DNA of 64,000 nt from Hyphomicrobiaceae bacterium (GCA_947472885.1 CANJBX010000007.1:18322-82321); one strand, 5' to 3'. Counted from the stretch's first letter, positions 53,397-62,972 are shown. Notes: a model not told the origin generated them from the letters alone. Numbers and translations are program-made.

Positions 53397-53639
53397 TCAG
53401 CGCAGATGCGTTGGGCGCGGCAGCATTTCCGTCACTTCGACGGCGATGCGGTTGCCGTTGATGACGACCGCGCCCTTGGCGACCGGGAAGTTGTTGGCGA
53501 GAATCTGGACTTCGTCGTTCTGGCCACCTTCCAGCTCGATGATGGCGCCGCGGCCAAGCCGCAAGACCTGATGGATCGGCATGGTGGCCGTACCGAGGAC
53601 AACGGCGATATCGAGCCCGACTTTTTCGATGCGTGCCAA
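53397..53639 (-). CDS. FliN/SpoA-domain flagellar switch-like protein
   Basis: An 80-aa protein that is essentially one SpoA (FliN/HrcQ) domain: the start ARIEKVGLDIAVVLGTATMPIHQVLRLGRGAIIELE and the strand pattern ILANNFPVAKGAVVINGNRIAVEV match FliN C-terminal domains, which form the flagellar C-ring or type III secretion sorting platform. It lacks the N-terminal extension of typical FliN. No ATG or GTG is in frame upstream, so TTG 53639 is used. No flagellar or secretion genes surround it; lipB diverges 64 bp away. It could be a second FliN of a flagellar system encoded elsewhere. Confidence 0.75.
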   Translation of the reverse strand: MARIEKVGLDIAVVLGTATMPIHQVLRLGRGAIIELEGGQNDEVQILANNFPVAKGAVVINGNRIAVEVTEMLPRPTHLR

Positions 53640-53703
53640 GGTGGTTCTTTCGATTCTGCCTGCGCTACAATGGCCTTCACCCTGACCGCGACATGGTTAA
53701 CAA

Positions 53704-54405
53704 GTGGTTAATATACGCGAACTCAGCACCGGCCTGCTGGCCCTCCCCGACGCCCGGCCCGTCGAATGGCGTATCAGCGACAGCCTCGTCGGGTATGACG
53801 ACGCGCTGGCCGTGATGGACGCCCGCGCGGCCGCGATTGCGGGCCACACCGCGCCGGAACTGGTCTGGCTGCTGGAACACCCCCCGCTCTATACCGCCGG
53901 CACCAGCGCCAAGGATGAGCAGCTGGTGGAGGAGCGATTTCCGGTCCACCAGACCGGCCGCGGCGGGCAAATGACCTATCATGGCCCCGGCCAGCGCGTG
54001 GCCTACGTGATGCTCGATCTGCACCAGCGCGGCCCGGACGTGCGGCGCTACGTGGCGACGCTCGAGGAATGGATCATCCGCACCCTCGCCGCCTTCAATG
54101 TGCGTGGCGAGCGGCGTGAGGATCGCATCGGTGTCTGGGTCAAGCGGCCGGACAAGGGTCTGGGCTACGAAGACAAGATCGCCGCCATCGGCGTGCGGAT
54201 CAAGCGCTGGGTCACGCTGCACGGGCTGGCGATCAACGTCGAACCGGATCTCTCGCACTTTTCCGGCATCGTGCCCTGCGGCGTGTCGGACGCGCGTTAC
54301 GGCGTGACGAGCCTGTTCGATCTCGGCCAGATCGTGACCCTGGAAGAAGTCGATATGGTCATGCGCCGCGAATTCGACGGACTGTTCGGAAACAAGGCCG
54401 GCTAA
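53704..54405 (+). CDS. lipB: Lipoyl(octanoyl) transferase
   Basis: A 233-aa cytoplasmic enzyme that moves octanoyl groups from acyl carrier protein to lipoyl domains, the first step of lipoate synthesis. The signature [13 protein letters not shown], the catalytic lysine region [15 protein letters not shown] and the catalytic cysteine in GIVPCGV are present. The start is GTG 53704; no better ATG is in frame. lipA is not in the window. A GGCCGGC-taag-GCCGGCC hairpin lies at the stop codon. Confidence 0.95.
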   Translation: MVNIRELSTGLLALPDARPVEWRISDSLVGYDDALAVMDARAAAIAGHTAPELVWLLEHPPLYTAGTSAKDEQLVEERFPVHQTGRGGQMTYHGPGQRVAYVMLDLHQRGPDVRRYVATLEEWIIRTLAAFNVRGERREDRIGVWVKRPDKGLGYEDKIAAIGVRIKRWVTLHGLAINVEPDLSHFSGIVPCGVSDARYGVTSLFDLGQIVTLEEVDMVMRREFDGLFGNKAG

Positions 54406-54508
54406 GGCCGGCCAGCGCTTATTCCGGACGCTGCCATGCACGCCGCCCGCTTGCCGGCTCCGGGCAGTCCTCTGCTAAGCTCGCCAGAACGCTTGCCGGG
54501 GGAAACAC

Positions 54509-55960
54509 ATGACCGATATCGCCTTTGCGTCCGCACGCAAACTCGCCACCATGATCCGCAAGCGCAAGATCGGTTGCGCCGAACTGCTCGATCATTACCT
54601 CGCGCGCGTCGGGAAATATAACAAGCAACTCAACGCGATCGTCGTCACCGACATTCCTGCTGCCAAAAAGCGCGCCCGCGCCGCCGACCGCGCACTCGCC
54701 AGGGGCGAGGTCTGGGGTCCGTTCCATGGTGTGCCGATGACCGTCAAGGAAGCGCTTGATGTCAAAGGACTTCCAACGACCTTCGGGCTTTCGGAATTCA
54801 AAGATACAGCCGCGAAAACAAACGCACTCGCCGTTGATCGCTGGCAGAACGCCGGCGCGGTCATCTTCGGCAAGACCAACGTGCCGCCGTGGCTAGCCGA
54901 CAGTCAGAGCGCCAATCCGGTCTATGGCACCACGAATAACCCCTGGGACATGACGCGCACGCCCGGCGGATCGTCAGGTGGTTCGTCCGCAGCGGTTTGC
55001 GCCGGTCTATCGGCCATCGAAGTCGGCAGCGACATTGCCTCTTCGATCCGCAATCCGGCAATTTACACCGGCATTTACGGCCACAAGCCGACCTACGGCA
55101 TCTGTCCGCCGCGCGGCCACGCCGTGCGCGGCCGCATTTCTCCCGATGATATCAATGTGATAGGTCCGCTGGCGCGGTCGGCGACCGATCTCGATGCCGC
55201 GCTGGCGGTCATGACCGGGCCGGATGAAATCGACAGCGCGGGCTACAAACTTGTGCTGCCGCCGCCAAAAAAGAAGAACGTCAAGGACTTCCGCGTTGCC
55301 GTGATGCTGAGCGATCCGACATCGGAGGTCGACAGCGAGATGCAGAACTCGTTGCAAAACCTCGCGGATTTCCTTGGCAAGAAGAAAGCCAAGGTGAGTG
55401 ACAAGGCGCGGCCCGATATCGACATGGCGCGCGTGCACTGGCTGTTCAATATGATGCTGCGCGCGGCAACTTCGCACCGCCAGACCGACGAGGAATTCGC
55501 GCGCAACATCAAGGCTGCCGACGCTATTCCTCCGGAAGACAACAGCTTTCTGGCGCGGCATCTGCGCGGACAGACTATCCGGCATCGCGACTGGCTGATG
55601 CTGAACGAGGAACGCACGCGGCTACGTTTCGCGTGGCACGAATTCTTCAAGGACTACGACCTGTTTCTGTGCCCGCTGGTGCCAACGGCTGCCGATAAAC
55701 ACAGCCTTATTCCGGTCGGACAACGCAGCGTAGACATTAACGGGCGTTCGCAGCCCTTCGCGCAGACCTTGTTCTGGGCCGGATTAGTCGGATTACCGTA
55801 TCTCCCGGCGACCGCTATTCCGACGGGCTTCTCGAAGAACAACATGCCGCTCGGCATCCAGATGGCGGGCGCGCAATACAACGACCTCACCTGCATCCAC
55901 ATGGCAAAGCTGCTGGAGCAGGACTATCTCGGCTTCACGCTGCCGCCGGGATTTGAATAA
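54509..55960 (+). CDS. Amidase signature family hydrolase
   Basis: A 483-aa Ser-Ser-Lys hydrolase. The catalytic lysine is K80 (GVPMTVKEALD); the glycine/serine loop is GGSSGGS at 153-159, and the nucleophile is S179 in GSDIASSIR (the usual GSDxGGS has AS in place of GG). The rest follows the amidase signature fold. GatA is unlikely because gatB/gatC are not nearby and the sequence around the nucleophile differs. The amide substrate is unknown. GGGG precedes ATG 54509. It converges on the carboxylase gene with 12 bp between stops. Confidence 0.88.
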   Translation: MTDIAFASARKLATMIRKRKIGCAELLDHYLARVGKYNKQLNAIVVTDIPAAKKRARAADRALARGEVWGPFHGVPMTVKEALDVKGLPTTFGLSEFKDTAAKTNALAVDRWQNAGAVIFGKTNVPPWLADSQSANPVYGTTNNPWDMTRTPGGSSGGSSAAVCAGLSAIEVGSDIASSIRNPAIYTGIYGHKPTYGICPPRGHAVRGRISPDDINVIGPLARSATDLDAALAVMTGPDEIDSAGYKLVLPPPKKKNVKDFRVAVMLSDPTSEVDSEMQNSLQNLADFLGKKKAKVSDKARPDIDMARVHWLFNMMLRAATSHRQTDEEFARNIKAADAIPPEDNSFLARHLRGQTIRHRDWLMLNEERTRLRFAWHEFFKDYDLFLCPLVPTAADKHSLIPVGQRSVDINGRSQPFAQTLFWAGLVGLPYLPATAIPTGFSKNNMPLGIQMAGAQYNDLTCIHMAKLLEQDYLGFTLPPGFE

Positions 55961-55972
55961 CGCGAACCCAAA

Positions 55973-57985
55973 TTACGCGAACTCCAGAATCACCGCATCG
56001 ACCGCGAGGCTGTCGCCGGGCCTGGCGAAAATCTTTTTCACCACGCCGTCGCGTTCGGCGCGCAGCACGTTTTCCATTTTCATGGCTTCGACGACTGCAA
56101 GCGTCTCGCCGGCTTTGACTTCCTGCCCTTCGACAACCGCAATGGCGCGCACCAGTCCCGGCATCGGGCACAGCACGGATTTCCCGCTGCCGGTTGCGGC
56201 CTTAACCGGCATCAGGCGCGCGGCGGCGGCCTCGCGCCCGGTATAGACCGAGGCCTTCACCTCAACGCCGCGATAGGAAAGCGCAAAGCCGTTGACGGTC
56301 ATGCGCACCTGCATGGCGACGGGCTTGCCGCCGACAGTACCGGACCATACCGGCTCGCCTGGCCTCCATGCGGACGATACCGCGAGCGGCCTGCCTTCTC
56401 CGCCGCCCTCGACGAATTGAACGGCGATGGCATTACCCTCACGCTGCACGGCGAGTTCGATCTGCGTCTCACCCAGCCACACTGAACGCCGCCGCTCGCG
56501 CGTCACGGCGCGGCTTACAACCTGCCCCGAGATGCGGCGCTTGCGCTCACCCTGCACCAGATCGATGGCCGCCGCGACCGCTGCCAATATCTGCGCGCGT
56601 TCGCCATCCGGCGCGACCTGCTTGAACCCCTCCGGGAATTCCTCGGCGATAAAGCCGGTCGATAACCTGCCGTCACGCCAGCGCGGGTGGTGCATCAATT
56701 CGGACAGGAACGGAATGTTGTGGCGAATGCCGTCGATGGCGAAGGCATCGAGCGCATGTGCCTGCGCGTCGATGGCGGCAATGCGCGTCGGTGCATGGGT
56801 CACGAGCTTGGCAATCATCGGATCGTAGAAAATCGAAATCTCGCCGCCTTCATAAACGCCGGTGTCGTTACGCACCGTAATGCCGTCGTGCGTGCCTTCC
56901 GCCGGCGGGCGATAGGCCGTCAATCGCCCGGTCGAAGGCAGGAAGTTGCGGTACGGATCTTCGGCGTAGACGCGGCTCTCGACGGCCCAGCCGGAAAGTT
57001 TCACGTCGCCCTGCCTGATCGCGAGCTTCTCGCCGGCAGCCACACGGATCATCTGCTCGACGAGGTCGATGCCGGTGATGAGTTCCGTCACCGGATGCTC
57101 GACCTGCAAGCGCGTGTTCATTTCCAAGAAGAAAAAGCTCTTGTCCTGCCCCGCGACAAACTCGACGGTTCCGGCGCTGTCGTAGCCGACAGCCCTGGCC
57201 AACGCGACGGCCTGCTCACCCATCTTCTTGCGCATGGCTTCATCGAGCAGCGGCGACGGCGCTTCCTCGATGACTTTCTGGTTGCGGCGCTGGATCGAGC
57301 ACTCGCGCTCGCCGAGATAGATGATGTTGCCGTGCTTGTCGCCAAGCACCTGAATTTCAATGTGGCGCGGGTTGACGATGAACTTCTCGATAAACACGCG
57401 GTCATCGCCAAACGAGGACTTCGCTTCCGACCGCGCGCGCGCAAAGCCTTCCGCGACTTCGCTTTCCGAGTGCGCGATCCGCATGCCCTTGCCGCCGCCA
57501 CCGGCCGACGCCTTGATCATCACCGGATAACCGATCTCGCGCGCGATCTTCACCGCCTGCGCATCGTCCTCGATGACGCCAAGATGTCCCGGCACGGTCG
57601 AGACGTTTGCCTTGGCCGCGGCCTTCTTGCTTTCGATCTTGTCGCCCATGGCCGCAATGGCCACCGGGTTCGGCCCAATGAAGACGATGCCGGCATCCGC
57701 CAGCGCCCTGGCAAAAGCCTCGCGCTCCGACAGGAAGCCGTAGCCCGGATGCACCGCTTGCGCGCCCGTCGCCTTGCAGGCGGCGACAATCTTTTCGATC
57801 ACCAGGTAGCTTTCCGCGGCCGGCGCAGGTCCGATGTGGACGGCATGATCCGCCATGGAAACATGCAGCGCGTCACGGTCGGCATCGGAATAAACCGCAA
57901 CCGTCTCGATCCCCATGCGCCGCGCGGTCTTGATGACGCGGCAGGCGATTTCACCGCGATTGGCGATCAGAATGCGTTTGAACAT
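55973..57985 (-). CDS. Acyl-CoA carboxylase alpha subunit with biotin carboxylase and biotin carrier
   Basis: A 670-aa enzyme of the propionyl-/methylcrotonyl-CoA carboxylase alpha type. The biotin carboxylase domain (1 to about 445) has the ATP-grasp loop KASAGGGGKGMR and the active-site EMNTRLQVEHPVTE; a middle BT-like linker (about 450-590) precedes the biotinyl domain (about 595-670), with biotinylated K636 in EAMKMEN. It carboxylates biotin for a separate beta subunit that is not in this window. PccA and MccA types cannot be told apart without the partner or a tree. Confidence 0.9.
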   Translation of the reverse strand: MFKRILIANRGEIACRVIKTARRMGIETVAVYSDADRDALHVSMADHAVHIGPAPAAESYLVIEKIVAACKATGAQAVHPGYGFLSEREAFARALADAGIVFIGPNPVAIAAMGDKIESKKAAAKANVSTVPGHLGVIEDDAQAVKIAREIGYPVMIKASAGGGGKGMRIAHSESEVAEGFARARSEAKSSFGDDRVFIEKFIVNPRHIEIQVLGDKHGNIIYLGERECSIQRRNQKVIEEAPSPLLDEAMRKKMGEQAVALARAVGYDSAGTVEFVAGQDKSFFFLEMNTRLQVEHPVTELITGIDLVEQMIRVAAGEKLAIRQGDVKLSGWAVESRVYAEDPYRNFLPSTGRLTAYRPPAEGTHDGITVRNDTGVYEGGEISIFYDPMIAKLVTHAPTRIAAIDAQAHALDAFAIDGIRHNIPFLSELMHHPRWRDGRLSTGFIAEEFPEGFKQVAPDGERAQILAAVAAAIDLVQGERKRRISGQVVSRAVTRERRRSVWLGETQIELAVQREGNAIAVQFVEGGGEGRPLAVSSAWRPGEPVWSGTVGGKPVAMQVRMTVNGFALSYRGVEVKASVYTGREAAAARLMPVKAATGSGKSVLCPMPGLVRAIAVVEGQEVKAGETLAVVEAMKMENVLRAERDGVVKKIFARPGDSLAVDAVILEFA

Positions 57986-58199
57986 GTCGATTAAGCCGGC
58001 CCGGTCCCTGAAATGACAAAATAATTACATGCCGGCGCGCGAATGCTAAACCAATATTCTGCTTAACCCGCTGCAGACAGACGAATAATATTACCTTACC
58101 GGCTTACTGGCGGATGCCGATCCCAACAATTATATGAATACCATGGGAACGGCGGCCGTCCGCGGCGGTTTGCACGTTTCATAACGAGGAGGCTTCAAG

Positions 58200-58859
58200 A
58201 TGGCTTTAGCGCTTGGTGATACGGCTCCTGATTTCGAAGCCGAAACGACGCAGGGCAAAATCAAATTCCACGACTGGCTCGGCGATTCCTGGGCCGTGCT
58301 GTTTTCGCACCCCAAGGATTTCACCCCGATCTGCACCACCGAGCTTGGCGCCATGGCGCGCATGAAGCCGGAATTCGACAAGCGCGGCGTCAAGATCATC
58401 GGCCTTTCGGTCGATCCGGTCGAGAACCATGCCAAATGGGCCGAGGACATCAAGGATACGCAGGGCTTCGCGCCGAACTATCCGATGATCGGCGATACCG
58501 ACCTCAAGGTCGCCAAGGCCTACGGCATGCTGCCGGCCGATACGCCGGGCGGATCGGAAGGCCGCACCGCGGCAACCAACGCCACCGTGCGCACCGTGTT
58601 CATCATTGGACCGGACAAGAAGATCAAGCTGCACCTCGCCTACCCGATGACGACCGGACGCAACTTCGATGAAATCCTGCGCGTGATCGACTCCATGCAG
58701 CTCACTGCGAAGCACAAGGTGGCAACGCCGGTGAACTGGAAGAACGGCGACGACGTCGTCATCATTTCGTCGGTGTCCGACGAAGATGCCAAGAAGACCT
58801 ATCCGCAAGGCTGGAAAGCGCCGCGCCCCTATCTGCGCATCGTGCCGCAGCCGCGCTAA
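58200..58859 (+). CDS. 1-Cys peroxiredoxin (Prx6 family)
   Basis: A 219-aa peroxiredoxin with the peroxidatic cysteine C45 in the motif DFTPICTTE (T42) and the long C-terminal domain with NWKNGDDVVI and PQGWKAPRPYLR, as in Prx6. No resolving cysteine is apparent. It probably detoxifies hydrogen peroxide and lipid peroxides. GAGGAGG lies six bases before ATG 58200, a strong ribosome-binding site fitting high expression. A clear terminator follows 25 bp after the stop. Confidence 0.94.
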   Translation: MALALGDTAPDFEAETTQGKIKFHDWLGDSWAVLFSHPKDFTPICTTELGAMARMKPEFDKRGVKIIGLSVDPVENHAKWAEDIKDTQGFAPNYPMIGDTDLKVAKAYGMLPADTPGGSEGRTAATNATVRTVFIIGPDKKIKLHLAYPMTTGRNFDEILRVIDSMQLTAKHKVATPVNWKNGDDVVIISSVSDEDAKKTYPQGWKAPRPYLRIVPQPR

Positions 58860-58881
58860 TCGTCAGCCCCGGTAAAACGAC

Positions 58882-58915
58882 AAAGGGCGCAGCCAGGGCT
58901 GCGCCCTTTTTGTTT
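58882..58915 (+). terminator. Strong Rho-independent terminator after the peroxiredoxin gene
   Basis: AAAGGGCGCAGC, loop CAGG, GCTGCGCCCTTT: a perfect 12-bp stem with a four-base loop, then TTGTTT. It lies between the peroxiredoxin and the convergent DUF2177 gene and may serve both. Confidence 0.88.
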
Positions 58916-58928
58916 GCGATGAAATGCT

Positions 58929-59330
58929 CTAGCCGCGGCCCGTAACCATATCGGCGACCACGGCACCCGCCGTGGCCGACGCTGCCGTCACGAACGCGCC
59001 CCAGGAAATATCGACGAACGCCGCCGGCCACGTCCAGTGTTTGCGGATGGCAAGGCATGTCAGGTCGAAAGTCGCATAGGCGAAGAACCCGAACAGCGCG
59101 CCATAGAGCGCCGCATGTTTCCAGGTCGTGCCATCGGACCCGCTGACAAAGACCAGGATGCCGACGACATAGACCAGATAAAAGACGATGCCCGGCACGA
59201 TCTTGAGATCGCCCAGCATGTCGCCGACCTGCGAGCGGAAGAAATCCTTTGCCAGCACGCCGAGGAACAGGAAATCCAGCGGCAGGATAACGGCGAAGGT
59301 GACGATATAGAGAATGACAAGACGCTTCAT
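58929..59330 (-). CDS. DUF2177 family inner-membrane protein
   Basis: A 133-aa protein with four predicted membrane helices (about 3-25, 45-63, 72-90 and 107-128). The segments ILPLDFLFLGVLAKDFFRSQVGD and ATFDLTCLAIRKHWTWPAAFVDISWG are marks of DUF2177, whose function is not established. It is full length with a normal start. It converges on the peroxiredoxin gene with a terminator between; nothing else links it to its neighbours. Confidence 0.88.
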   Translation of the reverse strand: MKRLVILYIVTFAVILPLDFLFLGVLAKDFFRSQVGDMLGDLKIVPGIVFYLVYVVGILVFVSGSDGTTWKHAALYGALFGFFAYATFDLTCLAIRKHWTWPAAFVDISWGAFVTAASATAGAVVADMVTGRG

Positions 59331-59583
59331 GGCGGACCTTTCAGGGCGATGCTCTAACTACGCGTGAAGCGACGAGAGGTTTCGTTGCGCCCGCATTTCA
59401 GGCCCAACTACGGGTTGCAGGCAACACCGGCATGGCTTGCTGCCCACCCTCAAAGCCGGTCATTTGCCGCATGCGCGCAACCCTAGCAGTCACAACTGAT
59501 TGTGGCGATTGCAGCCGAACGCGGCTAGGCTTTCCGCAAGCGGTGCTTCGCCCATAAGACGACCGCTCCGAGGGAAAACATCC

Positions 59584-60549
59584 ATGCGCCTGTTCCGCAC
59601 GTCCTTTGCCGCCCTGACGGCGCTTGCCCTGTTGCCGATGGCCGCCATGGCGCAGGACAAAACGCCCGTGCGCATCATCGTCGGCCTTGCCGCAGGCGGC
59701 ACCAACGATCTCGTCGCGCGCGAACTCGCAGAGCGGCTGCGCATCATCACCGGCGATCAATACGTCGTGGAAAACAAGACCGGCGCGACCCAGCGCATTG
59801 CGCTCGGCGAAGTCAAACGCGCCGCGCCTGACGGCCGCACGCTGCTGCTTGCCACCAACAGCCCGTTCTCGATCCTGCCTGCCGTGTATGGCGACAAGGT
59901 CGGCTACGATCCGGTCAAGGATTTCACGCCGATTGGCCGCGTCGTAAAATTCGACAACGGCGTCGCCATTGGTCCCAAGGTCAACGGCCAGACGTTTGCC
60001 GACTATGTCGCGTGGTGCAAGGCCAACACAGCGCAGGCCGCCTTCGGCACGCCGGGCGCAGGCACGGCTTCGCATTTCATCGGCGTGATGATCGGCAAGG
60101 CCATCGGCGTGCCGCTCGCCCATGTTCCGTATCGCGGCGGCTCGCCGGCGCAGGCCGACATCATCGGCGGGCATCTGCCGATGCTGATCAACGGCCTCGC
60201 CGACATGATGGAAAACCACAAGGGCGGCAAGCTCAAGGTCGTCGCCGTGACCGGGGCGCAGCGCTCCTCGTTGCTGCCGGAAGCACCGACACTCAGGGAA
60301 CTCGGCTTCGATATCGCGGCCGAAACCGGCGTCGATATCTATGGCCCGGCCGGCATGGACCCCGCACTGGTCAAGAAGATCAATGCGGCGCTGGTGCAGG
60401 CGGTCAACACACCGGAGACGCGCGACAAGCTCGTCCAGTACGGGCTCAACATTTCGCCGTCGTCGCCGGAGCAGCTGGCGCAAATCCAGCAGCAGGAAAT
60501 GAAAATGTGGATCGAGCCCGTCAGGGCCAGCGGTTACACCGGGGAGTAA
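59584..60549 (+). CDS. Bug family (TctC-like) periplasmic solute receptor, tandem copy A
   Basis: A 321-aa receptor with a signal peptide (1-23, ending AMAQ) and the Bug motifs IIVGLAAGGTNDLVAR, VVENKTGATQRIALG and PDGRTLLL (in place of PDGYTLL). GAGGG lies ahead of ATG 59584; the frame is open to 59500 but without a signal peptide. The next gene, 5 bp downstream, is a paralogue with the same order of motifs and the same end (SGYTGE here, SGFTGE there), so the two arose by duplication and are cotranscribed. No TctAB permease is adjacent. Confidence 0.9.
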   Translation: MRLFRTSFAALTALALLPMAAMAQDKTPVRIIVGLAAGGTNDLVARELAERLRIITGDQYVVENKTGATQRIALGEVKRAAPDGRTLLLATNSPFSILPAVYGDKVGYDPVKDFTPIGRVVKFDNGVAIGPKVNGQTFADYVAWCKANTAQAAFGTPGAGTASHFIGVMIGKAIGVPLAHVPYRGGSPAQADIIGGHLPMLINGLADMMENHKGGKLKVVAVTGAQRSSLLPEAPTLRELGFDIAAETGVDIYGPAGMDPALVKKINAALVQAVNTPETRDKLVQYGLNISPSSPEQLAQIQQQEMKMWIEPVRASGYTGE

Positions 60550-60554
60550 TTGGC

Positions 60555-61535
60555 ATGCGCTTCAAGACACCATTCCAGATTGCGGCTGCAACGCTTGCGC
60601 TGCTGGCGACGGCGCAGCTCTCGCTGGCGCAGACCGCCGGCGACAAGGCGCCCATCCGGCAGATCATCAGCGTGCCGCCGGGCGGTTCGATTGATCTCGT
60701 TGGTCGGCTCTTGTCCGACAAGATGAAGGACAGCCTGAACGAGCCGGTCATTGTCGAGAACCGGGCGGGCGCTGGCGGGCGTCTCGCCATGGCGGAAGTC
60801 AAGAAGTCGCCGCCCGACGGGCGCACGATCTATATCGGCACCAGCGGACCCTTCTCGGTGCTGCCGAACATCTATGGCGACAAACTCGAATACGACGCCA
60901 TCAAGGACTACACGCCAATCGGGCGGCTGGTGCGCTTCGACCTCGCGTTCGCGATGGGCCCGGCGGTTCCGGCCAAGAACCTCAAGGATGCGCTGGCGTG
61001 GGCGAAGGCCAATCCGGGCAAGGCTTCGTTCGGCACGCCCGGCCCCGGCACCACCTCGCACTTCGTCGGCGTGATGATCTCGAAGGCGACCGGCATTCCG
61101 CTGACCCATGTGCCCTACAAGGGCGGCACACCCGCCATCAACGACGTGCTCGGCGGCCACCTGCCGTTCATCGTCAACTCGTTCGCCGACATGTTTGAAC
61201 AGCACAAGGCCGGCGGCCTGCAAATCCTTGCCGACACCGGCCCGAAGCGTTCGCCGCTCGAACCTGCGATTCCGACGCTGAAGGAATCCGGCATCGACGT
61301 CGCCGCCGACGTCGCCATCGACGCCTATGGACCGGCGGGCATGCCGGCCGATCTGGTCAAGCGCATCCACACCGCAATGATGCAGGCGATCTCCGCGCCC
61401 GACGTCCAGCAACGGCTGAAAACCTACGGTCTGTTCGCCGCGCCGTCCTCGCCTGAAGAACTGGTGAAGTTCCAGACCGACGAGACACGCATGTGGGCGG
61501 TGCCGATCAAGGACAGCGGATTTACGGGAGAATGA
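60555..61535 (+). CDS. Bug family (TctC-like) periplasmic solute receptor, tandem copy B
   Basis: A 326-aa paralogue of the receptor just upstream. It has a signal peptide ending about residue 26 (LSLAQ), then IISVPPGGSIDLVGR, VIVENRAGAGGRLAMAE and PDGRTIYIG. Conserved stretches shared with copy A include SFGTPGPGTTSHFVGVM and GHLPFIVNSFADM. The start ATG 60555 is 5 bp after the stop of copy A. It may have a different ligand range from copy A. Confidence 0.9.
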   Translation: MRFKTPFQIAAATLALLATAQLSLAQTAGDKAPIRQIISVPPGGSIDLVGRLLSDKMKDSLNEPVIVENRAGAGGRLAMAEVKKSPPDGRTIYIGTSGPFSVLPNIYGDKLEYDAIKDYTPIGRLVRFDLAFAMGPAVPAKNLKDALAWAKANPGKASFGTPGPGTTSHFVGVMISKATGIPLTHVPYKGGTPAINDVLGGHLPFIVNSFADMFEQHKAGGLQILADTGPKRSPLEPAIPTLKESGIDVAADVAIDAYGPAGMPADLVKRIHTAMMQAISAPDVQQRLKTYGLFAAPSSPEELVKFQTDETRMWAVPIKDSGFTGE

Positions 61536-61562
61536 TCCCGGCGCGGCGGTTCGTGTGTCCGC

Positions 61563-62669
61563 CTACTTGCCGGTCTTGATGCGCGTCCACAGCCGGTTCA
61601 TCAACCGCTGCGTCTTCTGGTCGCGCGCCGAGATCGTGTAGAGGTTTTTCATCGTCGCCTCGTCGGGATAGATCGTGCGGTCCTCGATCACTGACTTGGC
61701 GAGCAGCTTGGGGTCCGGCGTATTGCCATTGGCATAGCCGAGGTAGTTGCTGCTTTTGGCGGCGACTTCCGGCCGCAGCAGGTAGTTGATGAGTTCGTGG
61801 GCCTCGGCGACGTTCCGCGCGTCCTTCGGGATCGCCAGATTGTCGAAGAACATCTGCGCGCCCTCTTTCGGAATGACGTAGCCGACCTCGACGCCGTTCC
61901 TGGCTTCCGACGCGCGCTTCTGCGCCTGCTTGATGTCGCCCGACCAGCCAACCACGAAACAGATTTCGCCGCCTGCGAGGCCGTTGAGATACTCCGAGGA
62001 ATGAAACTTGCGCACCGACGGGCGGATCCTGAGCAGCAGGTCCGCGGCTTTCTCGTAGTCGGCGGCATCGGTCGCGTTCGGATTGAGACCGAGATACTTC
62101 AGCGCCGCCGGCATGATGTCGTCGGCGGAATCCAGCATGTGCACGCCGCAGTCCTTGAACTTCGCAAGGTTCTCCAGCTTGAACACGATATCCCAGCTGT
62201 CGATCACGCCGCCAAACGCAACTTTCGCGCGGTCGGCGCCATAGCCGATGCCGGTGGTGCCCCACATGTAATTGACGGCGTACTGGTTGCCGGGATCGTA
62301 GGTCGCGAGCCGCCGGGTGATTTCAGGCCACTGCGCGCCGACATTCGTCAGCTTCGTCTTGTCGAGCTTGAGAAATACCCCGGCCTTGATCTGGCGTTCC
62401 AGGAAATACCCGGTCGGCACCACGACGTCGTAGCCGGATTTTCCGGCGAGCAGCTTCGTCTCCAGCGTGTCGTTGGAATCGAAGGTGTCGTAGCGCACCT
62501 TGATGCCGGTTTCCCGGGTGAAGGCTTCCAGCACCGTCGGGTCGATATAGTCCGACCAGTTGTAGAAATTGACGGCGCGGCTCTGCTGCGCATGGGCATC
62601 CGTATGAATGCCGGTTGCGGCAAGCGCAATCGTCAGGCCAAGAATTCGCGCGAGCCCCCGCGCCCGCAT
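61563..62669 (-). CDS. Polyamine-type ABC transporter solute-binding protein (PotF/PotD-like)
   Basis: A 368-aa periplasmic binding protein. A signal peptide (1 to about 27, ending DAHAQ) is followed by VNFYNWSDYIDPTVLEAFTRETGIKV, the hallmark start of putrescine/spermidine receptors, and by the segments YDVVVPTGYFLERQI and GYVIPKEGAQMFFDNLAIPK. It would deliver polyamines to an ABC permease that is not present in the window. ATG 62669 follows the DUF3551 stop by one base, so the two are coupled; the frame upstream of 62669 overlaps that gene and is rejected as the start. Confidence 0.88.
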   Translation of the reverse strand: MRARGLARILGLTIALAATGIHTDAHAQQSRAVNFYNWSDYIDPTVLEAFTRETGIKVRYDTFDSNDTLETKLLAGKSGYDVVVPTGYFLERQIKAGVFLKLDKTKLTNVGAQWPEITRRLATYDPGNQYAVNYMWGTTGIGYGADRAKVAFGGVIDSWDIVFKLENLAKFKDCGVHMLDSADDIMPAALKYLGLNPNATDAADYEKAADLLLRIRPSVRKFHSSEYLNGLAGGEICFVVGWSGDIKQAQKRASEARNGVEVGYVIPKEGAQMFFDNLAIPKDARNVAEAHELINYLLRPEVAAKSSNYLGYANGNTPDPKLLAKSVIEDRTIYPDEATMKNLYTISARDQKTQRLMNRLWTRIKTGK

Positions 62670-62670
62670 G

Positions 62671-62958
62671 TCAGCGATAAACCCGCTTTGCGCGCTTGCG
62701 CGGCTCCGCACGTTCGGCGTAACCGGGATTTTCGCGGCAGGTGCCGCCGACACCGTTGCGCGCATAATTGCACTGCGCCATCGTCCGATAGCTGCAATCG
62801 GTGGCCGTCACTTCCGGCGAACTCAGGCACCAGCGTCCGTTCGGATAATTCCAGACCCAGTTGTCGCGGCGGTAATTCACGGCATTGGCCGCATCCACCG
62901 TAACCAGCGCCGTCAGCGCGATGCCCGCCGCGAGCAATGCCGTGCGTGTCCTGTTCAT
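62671..62958 (-). CDS. DUF3551 family small exported protein
   Basis: A 95-aa protein with a signal peptide (1 to about 27, ending ANAVN) and a short mature domain containing four or five cysteines in the order WCLS, DCSY, QCNY, TCREN, as in the DUF3551 family abundant in Bradyrhizobium. The cysteines probably form disulfides in the periplasm. Function unknown. ATG 62958 gives a normal signal peptide; the frame is open to 63006. It lies between the rhodanese (14 bp) and the PotF-like gene (1 bp), in one probable operon. Confidence 0.82.
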   Translation of the reverse strand: MNRTRTALLAAGIALTALVTVDAANAVNYRRDNWVWNYPNGRWCLSSPEVTATDCSYRTMAQCNYARNGVGGTCRENPGYAERAEPRKRAKRVYR

Positions 62959-62972
62959 CCGTATTCCTCTCC

